Shown piece after piece: positions 21,437-28,817 of a stretch of 64,000 bases of DNA. The stretch is from Xiheicaenibacterium sp046351325 (GTDB lineage Bacteria > Myxococcota_A > Polyangia > Polyangiales > Polyangiaceae): contig JAXLYR010000016.1 of assembly GCA_046351325.1 (NCBI GenBank), positions 127,285-191,284 of the forward strand, read 5' to 3'. The first letter of the stretch is position 1. Each line of letters starts with the position of its first letter. The notes under the pieces were generated by a model. The model searched no databases, was not told the DNA's origin, and saw only the letters and a program-made list of their open reading frames with translations. The translations under genes were made by a program, and so were the position numbers.

Positions 21437-22297
21437 TCAGCCTTTGACGAGGCGCAGGTGCGGTCGCTTCGGGGCGGGCGGTTCCGGCGGCTCGGGATCG
21501 GTCGGCTCGGATTCCGACTTGTTTTGGGGGCTCGGTTCGCCCCCCGCGCCCTGCCCTCCCCCCGACTTGCTGGAAGATTCGACGGAGGCTGAAGTCGACT
21601 CGACCGCGTCCTTCGGCGGAGCGGCTGGCTCGGCATGCTCCGGAGGCTCGCTCGCGACCGCTTCTTTTTTCGTAGCGGCGGACGCATCGGGGCGAAATGC
21701 GTCGGCGCGCGAGGCCCCGCAGACGGGGCACGAAGAAGCGTCCTCGGACCAGGGGGTCGCGCACTCCGCGCAGGTGCCGGGCTGGCCGTCGGTGCTGGCG
21801 CCTGCATCACTGGCATCACCGAGAGCGCCCGCATCACCGTCGACCGCAGCATCTGCGGAGTCCGAAGAGGAGCTCGCGGGGACGGCGCGCAGATGAGCGC
21901 GACGGTTGACCTTGGAGGGAGTGTCGACGAGCCCCGTCTTCTGTGCAGGGGCGGTGCCCGCGCCCGCGAGGCGGCTGCCAGGCGGAGCGTCCTCGGGCCA
22001 AGCGACGCCGCGGCCCTGCGGGTCGACGATCGCGAACACAGCAGCCCACGGGATGCGGCACCAGAACGGGCGCGCGTTGAAGCTCAGCGTGCCCGAGATG
22101 GCCTCGTCGCCGATGTCGAGGTCGCGGATCGGGATGCGCATCTGCAGGCCGAACTGCAGGATGAGCTCGGGTTGCGACATGAACGATCGCGGGACGACGA
22201 CCTGGTCACGACGCGGATCGAGGTGAAGGAAGATCGAGCTCTGCTCGATGAGGGCGAGCGCGACGTCCTTCTTCTTGGGCTTCGTCGGGGGTGACAA
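21437..22297 (-). CDS. sspB: SspB-like ClpXP specificity factor with zinc-ribbon-like linker
   Basis: 286 residues. Residues 8-105 match the SspB fold: VALALIEQSSIFLHLDPRRDQVVVP, then LILQFGLQMRIPIRDLDI and ARPFWCRIPWAAVFAIVD. The protein ends in PKRPHLRLVKG, resembling the ClpX-binding tail of SspB. SspB delivers ssrA-tagged and other substrates to ClpXP. It is unusually long (typical SspB is about 165 residues) because of a 170-residue linker that contains two CxxC pairs (CAEC and CPVC, about 174-194), as in a small zinc ribbon, followed by Glu/Ser/Pro-rich sequence. Confidence 0.85.
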   Translation of the reverse strand: MSPPTKPKKKDVALALIEQSSIFLHLDPRRDQVVVPRSFMSQPELILQFGLQMRIPIRDLDIGDEAISGTLSFNARPFWCRIPWAAVFAIVDPQGRGVAWPEDAPPGSRLAGAGTAPAQKTGLVDTPSKVNRRAHLRAVPASSSSDSADAAVDGDAGALGDASDAGASTDGQPGTCAECATPWSEDASSCPVCGASRADAFRPDASAATKKEAVASEPPEHAEPAAPPKDAVESTSASVESSSKSGGGQGAGGEPSPQNKSESEPTDPEPPEPPAPKRPHLRLVKG

Positions 22298-22367
22298 CGC
22301 GGGGACGCTACCACCCGGTCGTTTCTGCGTCGAGGGAGCCTCCGAGGGAGGCCCAGCGTGGTCGCAG

Positions 22368-23309
22368 TCAGTCGCCCGTGGTCACGCAGCGCCCATCGTC
22401 ACAACGCACGCCGAGTCGCGAACAGTGCATGGCCGGGCATTGGACCTCTTCGCAGTCGCGCGCGACGGCCTTCATCCCCTCTTCTTTGTGGGTGAAGCCG
22501 ACAGCGACATAGTCGTTCGCGCCGCACGCGCAGCAGGTCGTAGCGAGCCCCTCGCAGTCGTAGTCGGCCTCGCACGTCTGCCACTCGGCGGGGATCTTCG
22601 GGTGCGTGCGCGTGACGGCCGGGCCCGTGGAGCGCTCGGGCAGGTCGAAGTGTTCGCTCGTGAGCTCGCGACCGCCCTCGAAGGTGGTCGTGCGGACGCG
22701 CTGGCCGTGCACCCACTCGTTCTCTTCGGTGAGCTCGCCGCGCTGGTCGTAGGTGCGCGCGACGCCGTGATTTCGGCCGCGCTCGTAGGGCGTCTCGGCC
22801 TGCGGTCGACCGTCGGGCCAGTACCACTTGAAGACGCCCGTCTCGAGGCCGCGCTCGTAGGTTCCCTCGAACGCCTTCGCGCCGGTCTCGTGGTACTGCA
22901 CCCAGAGGCCGTCGCGCTTGCCCCCGACGTAGTCACCCTCCGCGGCGCGCACACCGTTCGGGTGCCAGCTCGTCCAATGCCCGGTTCCTCGCTTCATCTC
23001 GAAGGTACCGAGCACGTGGCCGTTCTCGTCGAAGGCTCGGAAGATCCCGTCGTATTCACCGTCCACGTACGCGCCCTCGAGGACGCGCTTGCCGTCGCTC
23101 GACCACGCGACGAACGGTCCCTCTCGCGTGTGATCGGTGCGCTCGCACCACGAAGCGCCAGCCTGCGGAGGTCGTCCGCCGCCCTCGACGGTGCCCGGCG
23201 GACACGTCAATCCGACCGCGCTGGCCCCGCACGAGGCGACGCTCGCGATCGTCATGAGCGCTGCGATCGCGACGAAAACGCGCCTGCGACGAGGCGAGCA
23301 CTCGAGCAT
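22368..23309 (-). CDS. MORN_2/YwqK-like repeat lipoprotein
   Basis: 313 residues from the ATG at 23309. The lipobox is VASC. Residues about 60-215 are six or so repeats of the form G-x-W/F-x-x-(Y/W)-x-x-(D/N)-G-x-x-x-x-x-G-x-Y/F (for example GLWVQYHETGAKAFEGTY), the MORN_2/YwqK-type beta-hairpin repeat. A Cys-rich C-terminal region follows (CEGLATTCCACGAND, then CPAMHCSRLGVRC). It is presumably an exported structural or binding protein. It is divergent from the COMM-like gene with only 24 bases between start codons. Confidence 0.82.
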   Translation of the reverse strand: MLECSPRRRRVFVAIAALMTIASVASCGASAVGLTCPPGTVEGGGRPPQAGASWCERTDHTREGPFVAWSSDGKRVLEGAYVDGEYDGIFRAFDENGHVLGTFEMKRGTGHWTSWHPNGVRAAEGDYVGGKRDGLWVQYHETGAKAFEGTYERGLETGVFKWYWPDGRPQAETPYERGRNHGVARTYDQRGELTEENEWVHGQRVRTTTFEGGRELTSEHFDLPERSTGPAVTRTHPKIPAEWQTCEADYDCEGLATTCCACGANDYVAVGFTHKEEGMKAVARDCEEVQCPAMHCSRLGVRCDDGRCVTTGD

Positions 23310-23333
23310 GCGCAGATGGTACGTTCGCGCGCG

Positions 23334-23960
23334 ATGAGCGACCCGTCGATTCGTTCGGACGATCCCCCGAAGCTCGCGTGCCTCGGCGGCGTCGAGGCGC
23401 CGGATTGGCTCGGCCCCGATCTGCAGTGCATCGCACGCTTGCCCGACTCGGCGCGCGCCGAGCTCTGGACCGCGCTCGAGGCCGCGCTCCCCGATCCCAT
23501 GCGCCCCGAGGCCGAGGCCAAGCTCGACGAGTTCCAGAGTCGTCACGGCGGCGACGCGAGCATGCTCGTGCGCGCTCTCAAGGCCGCGCGCGTGCTCTAT
23601 CGCGAGGCCGCGCGCCGCGATCTCGACAAGGCCAAGCTCATGGCGGACGTGCGCTCGCTCGGAGGCGAGCACGCAGCGGTGCTCGAGAGCGTGCTCGGCA
23701 AATACCACGCGCCGGCGGCGAGCTTCGTCCGCAGCGAGCTCTACGCGAAGACCCTCGCGGGCCACGGCAAGATCCTCACCGACCTCGAGTGGCGCACCGA
23801 GATCGTTGCGTCTTCGAACCACGGCGCGAACCTCAAGCTGCCGCTCGTGACGCTCACGCTCCACTACGAGGAGAACGGCGCGCGCCAAGCGATCACGCTC
23901 ACCGCGCTGCCCTCTCTCGTCCAGCAGCTCCGTGACGCGCTGACGCAGGTCGTGACGTGA
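23334..23960 (+). CDS. COMM-domain-like protein
   Basis: 208 residues: an alpha-helical N-terminal part (about 35-140) and a C-terminal domain (147-208) that starts ILTDLEWRTEIVASS, continues with two beta strands (PLVTLTLHYEENG, AITLTAL) and ends in the helix VQQLRDALTQV. This order, the Trp-Arg pair at 153-154 and the total length fit eukaryotic COMMD proteins (helical HN domain plus COMM domain), which act in endosomal Retriever/Commander trafficking. A bacterial role is unknown. The resemblance is from memory of the family pattern and needs a profile search. It lies immediately before the VgrG operon (56-base gap, same strand). Confidence 0.6.
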   Translation: MSDPSIRSDDPPKLACLGGVEAPDWLGPDLQCIARLPDSARAELWTALEAALPDPMRPEAEAKLDEFQSRHGGDASMLVRALKAARVLYREAARRDLDKAKLMADVRSLGGEHAAVLESVLGKYHAPAASFVRSELYAKTLAGHGKILTDLEWRTEIVASSNHGANLKLPLVTLTLHYEENGARQAITLTALPSLVQQLRDALTQVVT

Positions 23961-24016
23961 GGAGAGCCGCCGCGTAGGTCCTTGACTTCGCGGGGTGCGG
24001 GCCGTCCACTTCGAGC

Positions 24017-25657
24017 GTGGATCGTGTCGAGGTCGAGCTTGAAATCCTGACGGACAAGGACCCCATCACTGCGCTCGAGATCCTCGAGCTGAAGGGCCTC
24101 GAGCGGATCGGAGCGCCGTACGTCTTCGAGCTCACGGCCGTGCACAGACCCGACGGGGACTCCCTCGACGGCGCGCCCCAGCCCGCCGGACATGCCTCCG
24201 GCTTGGAGCCCGACGCCCTGCTCGGGTTGCTCTCGTCGCAGGCCGTCCTTCGATTCGTTCGCTACCACGAGAGCGCAGCCATCCTCGAGCGCACGGTTCG
24301 GGGGATCATCACCTCGATCGAGGACAGCCTCGACCCCGTGGTGGAGGGCGCTTCGATCCTGAAGATGAAGATCGAGCCTCGCTTGGCCGAGCTCGCGCGC
24401 TTCGTCTCGCAGGACGTGTACGTCGGTCAGTCCATCCCCGAGGTCATCAAGCAGAAGCTCGTCGCGGCGCAGTTCACGGAGGCCGACTACGAGCTCCGCA
24501 CCGGCGACGATATCTACGCCGGCAAGCCGTGGACCGATCGCGACCCGAGCGCCTCAAATCGTCAACCCCGATTGACGATCCAATACCGCGAGAGCGACCT
24601 GGCGTTCATCTCGCGTCTGGCCGAGCACGCCGGGATCTCGTTCTTCTTCGAAGACGCGGGCGACCACGAACGGGTGGTGTTCTCGGACGCCGACTCGGGA
24701 TTCGCGCAGCGCTCGGAGTCCATCGCCTACCGCAGCGCTCAGGCCGGCCACGGTGTCAGCACGATCGGCCGTCGCATGCGCTCGATCGCGACGGACTTCT
24801 ACGTCTACGACTACAACTACGCGACCCCGAAACAGGCCTTCCAATCCGGCGATCAGCAGCTCTTCGACGTGCTCGGCGGCGAGGCTCACCTCGACGCTCC
24901 GACGCCCGGGACGCACATCGAGTACGCGCCCAACGTGATGTCCCCCGCCGAGGCAGGGCGCATCGCGCGCGTGCGCGCCGAGGAGGAGCAGACGCTCCAC
25001 GAGCGCTTCGTCGCGCAGGCTCGCGAGCCCGGGCTTTATCCGGGCCTCCGCTTCAAGCTGAGCGGACACCACATCCTGCCGGAGACCGACGAGCTCCTCG
25101 TCGTCGAGGCCACGACGACCTACCAAGCGGACTCGTCGTTCAAGGGCGCGATGACGAAGACCAACCAGTTCACCATCGCGTTCGAGGCTGTGCGGACCCA
25201 GCGCCAGGTCGGTGGCCAGCTCGCCCACTACCGTCCGCCGCGGCTGACCCCGAAGCCCCGCATCCACGGCGTGGTCACCGGGACGATCCAGCTCGACGAT
25301 CCGTCGCGCAACCCGATGCACCAGGCCATCGACGGTGAGGGCCGATACCTCCTCAAGCTGCACTTCGATCAGACCAGCGCCGTCTTGCCGCGGATCCGCA
25401 TGGCCCAATCACACGTGGGTGAGAACTACGGCATCCACTTCCCGCTGCGCGCGGGGACCGAGGTCTTGGTGGCGTTCGCGGACGGCGATCCCGATCGACC
25501 GGTGATCGTCGGCGCGGTGCCTCACCCGCTCAAGCACAGCCCCGTTTCCATCAGCGCCGATCGGCCTGCGACGGACCCGGTCGAGCTCCATCGAATCACG
25601 ACCCGATCGGGCATCCTCGTCGAGATCAGCGACGGACTCGTGCGGGCGAAGAGCTGA
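24017..25657 (+). CDS. vgrG: Type VI secretion spike protein VgrG
   Basis: 546 residues from a GTG at 24017. The gp27-like part contains FELTAVHRPDGD, the IEPRLAELARFVSQDVYVGQSIPEVIKQ segment and QYRESDLAFISRLAEHAGISFFFE, all hallmarks of VgrG/TssI. The gp5-like OB fold follows (GRYLLKLHFDQ, RMAQSHVGENYGIHFPLRAGTEVLVAFADGD). It ends without an extended effector domain. VgrG trimers cap the Hcp tube and carry PAAR proteins and cargo. It is the first gene of a seven-gene operon whose other products are DUF2169, pentapeptide, DUF3540 and DUF4150 proteins. Confidence 0.95.
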   Translation: MDRVEVELEILTDKDPITALEILELKGLERIGAPYVFELTAVHRPDGDSLDGAPQPAGHASGLEPDALLGLLSSQAVLRFVRYHESAAILERTVRGIITSIEDSLDPVVEGASILKMKIEPRLAELARFVSQDVYVGQSIPEVIKQKLVAAQFTEADYELRTGDDIYAGKPWTDRDPSASNRQPRLTIQYRESDLAFISRLAEHAGISFFFEDAGDHERVVFSDADSGFAQRSESIAYRSAQAGHGVSTIGRRMRSIATDFYVYDYNYATPKQAFQSGDQQLFDVLGGEAHLDAPTPGTHIEYAPNVMSPAEAGRIARVRAEEEQTLHERFVAQAREPGLYPGLRFKLSGHHILPETDELLVVEATTTYQADSSFKGAMTKTNQFTIAFEAVRTQRQVGGQLAHYRPPRLTPKPRIHGVVTGTIQLDDPSRNPMHQAIDGEGRYLLKLHFDQTSAVLPRIRMAQSHVGENYGIHFPLRAGTEVLVAFADGDPDRPVIVGAVPHPLKHSPVSISADRPATDPVELHRITTRSGILVEISDGLVRAKS

Positions 25658-25667
25658 GCCCCAGACG

Positions 25668-27389
25668 ATGATAGGTGGCTTCGCAGCAGCTCCCGTGGTC
25701 ACCGCGACGGGCGTCGCGGTCCCGCAAGGTTCAGGCTCTTGTGCGGCGGCCGCCCGCGTCTGGCGTCACCGCAGGCGCAGGCTCGTCACCGCGATCGGCA
25801 AGGCCACGTTCGAGCTCGGCGCGCTCGCGGGGTCGACCGCGGCGTCGCTCGTTCGGGTCGCTCCGGTCGCGTTGGTCCACGACGATCGCCACCACCGCGA
25901 TCACCCCATCGCGAGCCTCGCGCACCACAGCGATCTCGCGCTGCTCGTCCCCGATCCCGAGCTCCTCGTCGTCGGCAGCGCGTACGCCCGCGGCCGCAAC
26001 GCCGTGCGCGTCGCGCTGACGGTCTCGCGCGAGGGGCGGCTCGTGCTCAGCAAGCAGCTCGACGTGACGGGTGATCGCACGGCGCGGCCGAACTCGGGCC
26101 TGCCCGAGCCGCAGCCGTTCGATGCGATGCCTCTCGTCTACGAGCGCGCGTACGGCGGCGTGCTCTGCCGCGAGAACCCTGTTGGGCTCGGGATGGACCG
26201 CGACCAAGACGGCGGGCTGCGCTTGCCCAACATCTTCTACGCAGGGCAGGGGCCGCTCGTGCCGCCGCCTGCGGGCGGTGATCCAGCGGGCTTCGGGCCG
26301 ATCGCGAGCATCTGGGGAATCCGCGCGAAGCGACGAGGCAGCCTCTCGGTCGACAACGCGACCTACGCGACCCACGTCGACCTGCCCGACGATTTCGACG
26401 AGACCTATTTCCAAGCCGCTCCGCTCGATCAACGACTGCAAGAGCTGGAGGCTGGTGACGTCATCGGGCTCACCGGGATGCACCCGACCGAGCCGCGGGT
26501 CGAGCTGACGATCCCCGATCTCGGCGCGCGCGCACTCGTCAAGGGAGCTTCACCATCGTCGCAGCTCATCTCGCTGCGGTTGGACACGGTGTTCATCGAT
26601 TTGGATCGCAACCGCGTCGAGCTGACCTTCCGCGGCGCGGCCGTCCTCTCCGAGGCCGACGTGCCGCGCGTCGACGTGGCGGTGGCGATCGACGAGCCGA
26701 GCAAGCTCACGAGCGCCGCGCTCGAGAACGCGCTCGCCGCGTTGCCCCAAGCGCAACCGAACCGCGAACGACCTCTGCCTGCGCCGACCATCGGCAAGGG
26801 CGGGACGGTCGTCCTCGAGGCGACGCCCCAAGCTGCGCTTCCGCCGTTCGCGCCGCCACCTCCCGCGCCGCCGCCTCCTGCTCCTCCACCGCCGGCGCCA
26901 CCCTCGCCCGGGGGCTTCGCCGCTCGACGAGAGCACACCGCGATCCTCGAGCCGAACGCGGACCCGCAGTCGCTACCGTTTCATCGAGCGGGTGCGGCGC
27001 AGCAGGGCGGCGCTCGAGCCGCGCAGCCCCCGCCTGGCTCGCCGTTCGTCGGCGCCGAGCCGCTCCGTCGCGTGGTGGTCCGCGTCGAGGAACAAGAGAC
27101 TACGGACCTCGCACATCTGCCGTTCGAGCCACCTCGCAAGGCACCACCCGTCATCGCGCAGACCGCGCTCCCCGTCGATGACGAGCCGATCGAAGAGGCG
27201 CCCGAGCCCGTGCGCGTTCCGCCCCCCGACCTCGCGCCCGAGGCCCAAGAGGCGCCACCGCCGAAGCCAGCAGGGTCGCCGTGGCGCGTGGACGAGGCGC
27301 CAGCCGCAGCCGCGCCGAAGCCTCCGCCCGCGCCTGCCCCGACGAAGGTCGATCTGCGCAAGCAGATGTACAGGAAGCTGAAGAAGTAG
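25668..27389 (+). CDS. DUF2169 protein (probable T6SS cargo adaptor)
   Basis: 573 residues. The DUF2169 core spans about 35-345: VTAIGKATFEL, YERAYGG, FGPIASIWGIRAKRRG and LRLDTVFIDLDRNRVELTFRG. DUF2169 proteins act as chaperones or adaptors loading effectors onto VgrG/PAAR in some Proteobacteria. The remaining 220 residues are Pro/Ala-rich, with LPFHRAG, GSPF and GSPWR motifs and a basic end (VDLRKQMYRKLKK), similar to the partial protein at the left edge of the window. It starts 10 bases after vgrG, so it is co-transcribed. The N-terminal 30 residues before the core are Arg-rich and less typical. Confidence 0.88.
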   Translation: MIGGFAAAPVVTATGVAVPQGSGSCAAAARVWRHRRRRLVTAIGKATFELGALAGSTAASLVRVAPVALVHDDRHHRDHPIASLAHHSDLALLVPDPELLVVGSAYARGRNAVRVALTVSREGRLVLSKQLDVTGDRTARPNSGLPEPQPFDAMPLVYERAYGGVLCRENPVGLGMDRDQDGGLRLPNIFYAGQGPLVPPPAGGDPAGFGPIASIWGIRAKRRGSLSVDNATYATHVDLPDDFDETYFQAAPLDQRLQELEAGDVIGLTGMHPTEPRVELTIPDLGARALVKGASPSSQLISLRLDTVFIDLDRNRVELTFRGAAVLSEADVPRVDVAVAIDEPSKLTSAALENALAALPQAQPNRERPLPAPTIGKGGTVVLEATPQAALPPFAPPPPAPPPPAPPPPAPPSPGGFAARREHTAILEPNADPQSLPFHRAGAAQQGGARAAQPPPGSPFVGAEPLRRVVVRVEEQETTDLAHLPFEPPRKAPPVIAQTALPVDDEPIEEAPEPVRVPPPDLAPEAQEAPPPKPAGSPWRVDEAPAAAAPKPPPAPAPTKVDLRKQMYRKLKK

Positions 27390-27483
27390 CGGCCACGCGA
27401 AGCGTCCGAAGGCAGCCGACCTGAACTCCTGCCGATAGGGGAATCGCTGCGTTTGCGAGGTTCGCGTGTATCCTCGCGCGACC

Positions 27484-28785
27484 ATGGCGGATTCCTACGA
27501 AGAGTCTGGGGAGAAGTACTTCCTCATCCGCGTGCCGGATCACGCGTCGCAGTCTTCGACCGAAGCCTCGAAGAGGATGACGACGTTCCTGCGACTCGGA
27601 ACGTTCGATGACGGCGCGCCAGGCGTCAGCCTGCTCAACCAAGCGATGCCGTACATCGACGATGGTCGCGATCGCGGCAGGAACGAAGCGGGCCCGCCCG
27701 CGGGCGGCCCAGGGCACCTGCTCGACAAGGGCGCGCGCACCGAAGAGACCAACCGCCTCACGGCGCGCGGGGGCTGGCAGGACCACAGCGACGGCGACCG
27801 CGTCAGCACGACGATGGGCGACAAGCTCGAGGTCGTCCGCGGCAACTACAAACTCATCGTGCTCGGCCGCCAAGACGACATGGACCGGGGCTCGGGCTTC
27901 GAGTTCTCGGGCGGTCACGTCCAGCAGATGGACGACACGAACCCGAGCTACCAGGAGATCAAGTGGGTCAAGACCTGGGACGGCTGTTGGAAGGTCTATG
28001 AGCTCAACGAGAAGGGTGACGTCCACAACATCACCCACGGCAACTCGAAGGAAGAGCGCTACGGCGACCTCATCGACTCGGTCACTGGCTCCGAGGACCA
28101 GGGCGAGCTCGCCGTCTCGACCGCGAAGCCCAAGGTCAAGAAGAACAACCCCACCATCACCGAGAAGACCTGGGCAAAGTCGATCACCTCGCAGACAGGC
28201 TCCGAGAAGACCGTCGTCGACGAGATCAAAGAGACCACCTGGGCGAAGAAGATCACGTCGAACACGGGTTCGAGCGGCAAGTACATCGAGGAGATGAACT
28301 CGACGACCTACGTGAAGTCGCTGAGCGACGTCACGCACGTCTCGAACAAGTTCACGAACTCGGTCGTCGGTTCGACCGCGACGATCGTGAACGACACGGG
28401 CAACGCGACCGAGGGCGTCGGGACCGTCACGAACAACACCTACGCGGGTGCGATGTTCGAAAACACGGTCGTAGGCGCGGCGGAGGAGATCGTCACCGCC
28501 GGCGCGCTCGGGTCCCTCACGACGGCTGGCGCGCTCAAGGAGCTGAAGTTCGCCGGGGCCGCGCTCGGACTGCTCATCGCGGGCATCCACATCGACATCG
28601 AGCTCGCTGCGATCCGCGGCGAGGTGAAGGGCGGCGGCGCCTTCTTCGAACTCGAGCTCGGCATCTTCTACCTCGAGTTCTTCCTCGGCATGAAGATGGA
28701 GATCAGCGTCGCGCGCGTGTTCAAAGCGACGAAGGGTGGTTGGTCCGACGTGACCGGTGAGGCCAAGATCGGCATCGGCCTCTGA
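27484..28785 (+). CDS. Unknown T6SS-operon protein with beta-repeat region and hydrophobic C-terminus
   Basis: 433 residues from the ATG at 27484; an upstream ATG-like start six codons earlier is less likely. No family is recognised. The N-terminal 200 residues are mixed polar and include KLEVVRGNYKLIVLGRQ, reminiscent of gp5-like spike strands. Residues about 210-330 contain spaced repeats (TWAKSITSQTGS, TWAKKITSNTGS, TYVKSLSDVTHVS, then FTNSVVGSTATIVN) with the Thr/Ser/Asn alternation of a trimeric beta-helix or coiled stalk. An Ala/Gly/Leu-rich segment follows (about 340-380) that could insert into or contact a membrane. A spike extension, cargo or pore-forming effector are all possible. 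Confidence 0.7.
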   Translation: MADSYEESGEKYFLIRVPDHASQSSTEASKRMTTFLRLGTFDDGAPGVSLLNQAMPYIDDGRDRGRNEAGPPAGGPGHLLDKGARTEETNRLTARGGWQDHSDGDRVSTTMGDKLEVVRGNYKLIVLGRQDDMDRGSGFEFSGGHVQQMDDTNPSYQEIKWVKTWDGCWKVYELNEKGDVHNITHGNSKEERYGDLIDSVTGSEDQGELAVSTAKPKVKKNNPTITEKTWAKSITSQTGSEKTVVDEIKETTWAKKITSNTGSSGKYIEEMNSTTYVKSLSDVTHVSNKFTNSVVGSTATIVNDTGNATEGVGTVTNNTYAGAMFENTVVGAAEEIVTAGALGSLTTAGALKELKFAGAALGLLIAGIHIDIELAAIRGEVKGGGAFFELELGIFYLEFFLGMKMEISVARVFKATKGGWSDVTGEAKIGIGL

Positions 28786-28817
28786 GCGAGCCCAGAACCC
28801 GAGAGAGAGAGCTCGCC

